From DAIDKA01 sp049792815 (GTDB taxonomy: Bacteria; Pseudomonadota; Gammaproteobacteria; Steroidobacterales; Steroidobacteraceae): a DNA stretch of 41,518 nucleotides. The first letter of the stretch is position 1, and every line of letters begins with the position of its first letter. The stretch lies in contig JBARBG010000094.1 in assembly GCA_049792815.1 (NCBI GenBank), positions 1-41,518 on the forward strand. The letters are read 5' to 3'. Position numbers and translations under genes: made by a program. The notes beneath the pieces are model-generated. The model saw nothing but the letters and a program-made list of their open reading frames with translations. It made no database searches and had not been told where the DNA came from. Below, piece by piece: positions 40,705-41,518 of the stretch.

Positions 40705-41241
40705 AATGATTGCAACGCCTTCGTTATTGCAGAGTCCGCATCGTCGGACATTAGCAGGGGAGCTATTTCAGTGCAGTCCAGGATCATGACCTCAGCCACT
40801 CAGGAGCCGATCGAGTGCGAGCGGCAGTTAAATAAACTGCCAAGGGTCCTCACCTGACTCCCTTCCGCGCCGGACAAGCTCACTTGCCGCACGGGTGACA
40901 CGGGCATGTAACGCGCAGCCTTGCTGTTCCTTCGTTCGAAAACGAGAGGCCCGGTGGGAAACTGTCTGGGCCTTTCCCTGTGTGGTCCGCCGGAGCCTTG
41001 GCTCGGGTTCCAAGGACTTGAGAAATCAATTACTTAGGTCTTCTTCTGTCGCCAATGTCGCGTACCCTGAGAGCGCCGGAGAATGCATGATGCGTCGACC
41101 TTTTCGAAATTCCGCTATTTCGTTCGGATTCGACCGCATGGGATCCCAGGTTTGCCTGATATGCGCTGGGCGCAGCTCAATTGCGCTATCCTCTGCGGCG
41201 CGAAGATGCGGGGTCACCTTTGAATACGAGGGATTGATGAC
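40705..41241. other. 537-base stretch with no convincing gene
   Basis: Open frames exist on both strands, but none has a signal peptide, known motif or good start. Two stem-forming sequences are present: TCGTT-CGAA-AACGA at 40932-40945, and AGGCCC (40947-40952) with GGGCCT (40968-40973) followed by TTCCC. The second could weakly terminate transcription. The stretch is less GC-rich than the left half of the window. It ends with the leader of the G8-domain gene. Confidence 0.4.
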
Positions 41242-41518
41242 ATGAGAAGACAATATCGCTCGTTCCTTTTTGCGTTGCTCGTTCCGGCATTCTTCCTCGT
41301 CAGCGCAATCGACGTCGTTGCGGCGGCTGAGGAACAAGGATCGAATGCGCTCAAGCAGGAACTCTGGTCCAATCCTGCCACCTGGCCGGACCGGCAGGTG
41401 CCCCGCGCAGGCGACGAAGTCACCATCGAAAGTGGCAAGGACGTGGTCCTCGACGTGAGTTCGCCGCCGCTGCACGGTTTGACCGTCAAGGGCAAACTCA
41501 GCTTCTCGGATAAAGCCG
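41242..41518 (+). CDS. Secreted G8-domain protein (5' end only)
   Basis: The frame opens at ATG 41242, ten bases after GAGGG (41228-41232), and runs off the right edge after 92 codons without a stop. A signal peptide (MRRQYRSFLFALLVPAFFLV and on, cleaved near VVAAAE) precedes LWSNPATWPDRQVPRAGDEV, VTIESGKDVVLDVSSPPLHG and LTVKGKLSFSD. This is the pattern of a G8 domain (W..tWp....P..gd.v.i..g..v.lD), found in CEMIP-like and polycystic-kidney-related extracellular proteins. Those commonly continue with right-handed beta-helix repeats and handle polysaccharides. What follows here cannot be seen. Confidence 0.75.
   Translation, partial: MRRQYRSFLFALLVPAFFLVSAIDVVAAAEEQGSNALKQELWSNPATWPDRQVPRAGDEVTIESGKDVVLDVSSPPLHGLTVKGKLSFSDKA

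Noticed and set aside
40931..40946. T-arm-like hairpin around TTCGAAA, possible tRNA remnant
   Set aside because: The five-base stem pairs out of register for a tRNA T-arm and no acceptor stem, anticodon arm or CCA end lies nearby.
40895..41475. Overlapping open frames on both strands before the G8 gene
   Set aside because: None has a good start, a signal peptide or a domain, and the minus-strand frame overlaps the convincing G8-domain gene.

Overview
The window is GC-rich, densely coded bacterial chromosome. It most resembles a gammaproteobacterium of the Xanthomonadales/Nevskiales/Steroidobacteraceae kind. Two things point there: the order nnr-tsaE-amidase-mutL-miaA-hfq-hflX-DUF2065-purA, which is the classical gammaproteobacterial housekeeping string, and the large TonB-dependent receptor and soil-type catabolic genes further right. 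The genus cannot be fixed from the sequence alone. No rRNA, tRNA, insertion sequence, prophage or CRISPR array was seen.

Region 1 (1-12392) is housekeeping. The folK-deoxynucleoside kinase-panC run is tightly packed and lacks panB and panD. It converges on queG. Divergent from queG starts nnr-tsaE-amidase-mutL-miaA-hfq-hflX-DUF2065-purA. The string matches the textbook order except that hflK and hflC are missing between hflX and the DUF2065 gene. nnr appears to have a leaderless promoter, and MutL carries the endonuclease motif.

Region 2 (12393-16626) encodes envelope proteins of unknown role: an LTxxQ periplasmic protein, a DUF2844 protein and a DUF3443 lipoprotein whose motifs look like a two-lobed pepsin-type aspartic protease, then an EamA exporter and an orphan lipoprotein. 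Region 3 (16787-21307) is the glutathione-dependent formaldehyde operon (gfa, class III alcohol dehydrogenase, S-formylglutathione hydrolase) with an S9 peptidase attached. Region 4 (21308-26113) holds the fused B12-dependent isobutyryl-CoA mutase icmF behind an unusual array of alternating GTTACC/GGTAAC half-sites, a convergent TetR regulator with its own inverted repeat, and a secreted Ala/Pro-rich protein.

Region 5 (26132-37836) is an accessory catabolic island. It contains a TfdA-like 2-oxoglutarate dioxygenase with a PcaK/TfdK-like permease, a MarR regulator, a TonB receptor ending in a strong terminator, a Sel1-repeat/prolyl-4-hydroxylase fusion, an intradiol ring-cleavage dioxygenase translationally coupled to an NTF2-fold protein and an FAH-family hydrolase, then DUF1330, a VOC protein and an AraC regulator. 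The enzyme mix (aryl-ether-type dioxygenase, intradiol cleavage, FAH but no muconate or maleylacetate enzymes) does not match a textbook pathway and is the best candidate here for something undescribed.

Region 6 (37840-41518) has a large secreted trypsin-like protease, a small lipoprotein, a gene-poor stretch, and the beginning of a secreted G8-domain protein that runs off the right edge.
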